Shown here one piece after another: positions 63,909 through 64,000 of a stretch of 64,000 bases of DNA. Within the stretch, counting starts at the first letter, position 1, and each line of letters opens with the position of its first letter. Source of the stretch: Eikenella glucosivorans (lineage in GTDB: Bacteria; Pseudomonadota; Gammaproteobacteria; Burkholderiales; Neisseriaceae); assembly GCF_016025525.2 (NCBI RefSeq), contig NZ_JACSGR010000001.1, positions 62,001-126,000 on the forward strand, given 5' to 3'. Position numbers and translations under genes: made by a program. Under the pieces are notes generated by a model that searched no databases, was not told the origin of the DNA, and saw only the letters and a program-made list of their open reading frames with translations.

Positions 63909-64000
63909 GTGTATTTCCTTATGATGTTGGATAAAGGGGTGATTTTAAGCGATAGCCGGTTGGAGGGTTATTGGATTTTCTTATTCGGCGGGCAGGTTTG

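Overview
The window is a 64-kb piece of ordinary chromosome from a member of the Neisseriaceae, almost certainly Eikenella. The main clue is the 12-mer AGGCTACCTGAA and its complement TTCAGGTAGCCT. It occurs dozens of times, mostly between genes and often as inverted pairs that form terminator hairpins. From memory of the published DNA-uptake-sequence (DUS) dialects, this is the Eikenella dialect (AG-eikDUS). Gene content agrees: an FarR/NadR-type MarR regulator, an NMB0088-like FadL porin, EarP, and LPS genes of neisserial type. I see no rRNA, phage, insertion sequence, CRISPR array or classical genomic island.

Layout. 1-4.8 kb: a MacA-MacB-TolC-type efflux operon, running leftwards and cut by the window edge. 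5.4-8.3 kb: a ketoreductase/ketosynthase pair resembling the end of an aryl-polyene cluster, and a PH-domain membrane protein bracketed by Neisseria-type DUS. 8.3-12.3 kb: two lipoproteins (one OmpA-like), a membrane protein, and a FadL/OmpP1 porin gene broken by an in-frame stop. 12.7-18 kb: initiator tRNA, yhbY, sodA, typA, a MAPEG protein, pyrE, hpf. 18-23 kb: the LPS-transport operon kdsC-lptC-lptA-(yjbR-lipoprotein)-lptB-rpoN-hpf. 23.5-29 kb: putP and putA for proline use. 29-32.5 kb: yedI, ybeY-corC and a DUF3592-like membrane protein. 32.6-35.5 kb: valS carrying Neisseria-type DUS. 36-42 kb: fabA-fabB, a farR-like regulator, cdsA and an RNB exoribonuclease. 42-48.6 kb: gnd, lpxC, waaC, etfBA, yigZ. 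48.6-55.4 kb: purD, yccS, pnp, an Lrp-type regulator. 55.5-64 kb: dsbC, earP, prmC, surE-pcm-nlpD, panD and a hotdog thioesterase.

The most interesting signals lie outside genes. A perfect ParB-binding parS palindrome follows etfA at 47.83 kb. Two intergenic regions, at 42.06-42.30 kb and 58.41-58.68 kb, carry clusters of DnaA-box-like 9-mers in AT-rich DNA. Together they suggest that the window lies close to the chromosomal replication origin. Three dispersed repeats share a core but have different, self-complementary ends, a pattern expected of a structured element under covariation. A second, modular repeat family is built from DUS plus GTTTCTGCGAAGCTAAAAC-like blocks, and in front of panD it has expanded into four tandem 40-bp units.

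Functionally the window is dominated by envelope biogenesis (LPS synthesis and transport, fatty acids, phospholipid CDP-DAG, disulphide isomerase, amidase activation) and core metabolism. Several genes carry DUS inside their reading frames, so the uptake signal also contributes short peptides.
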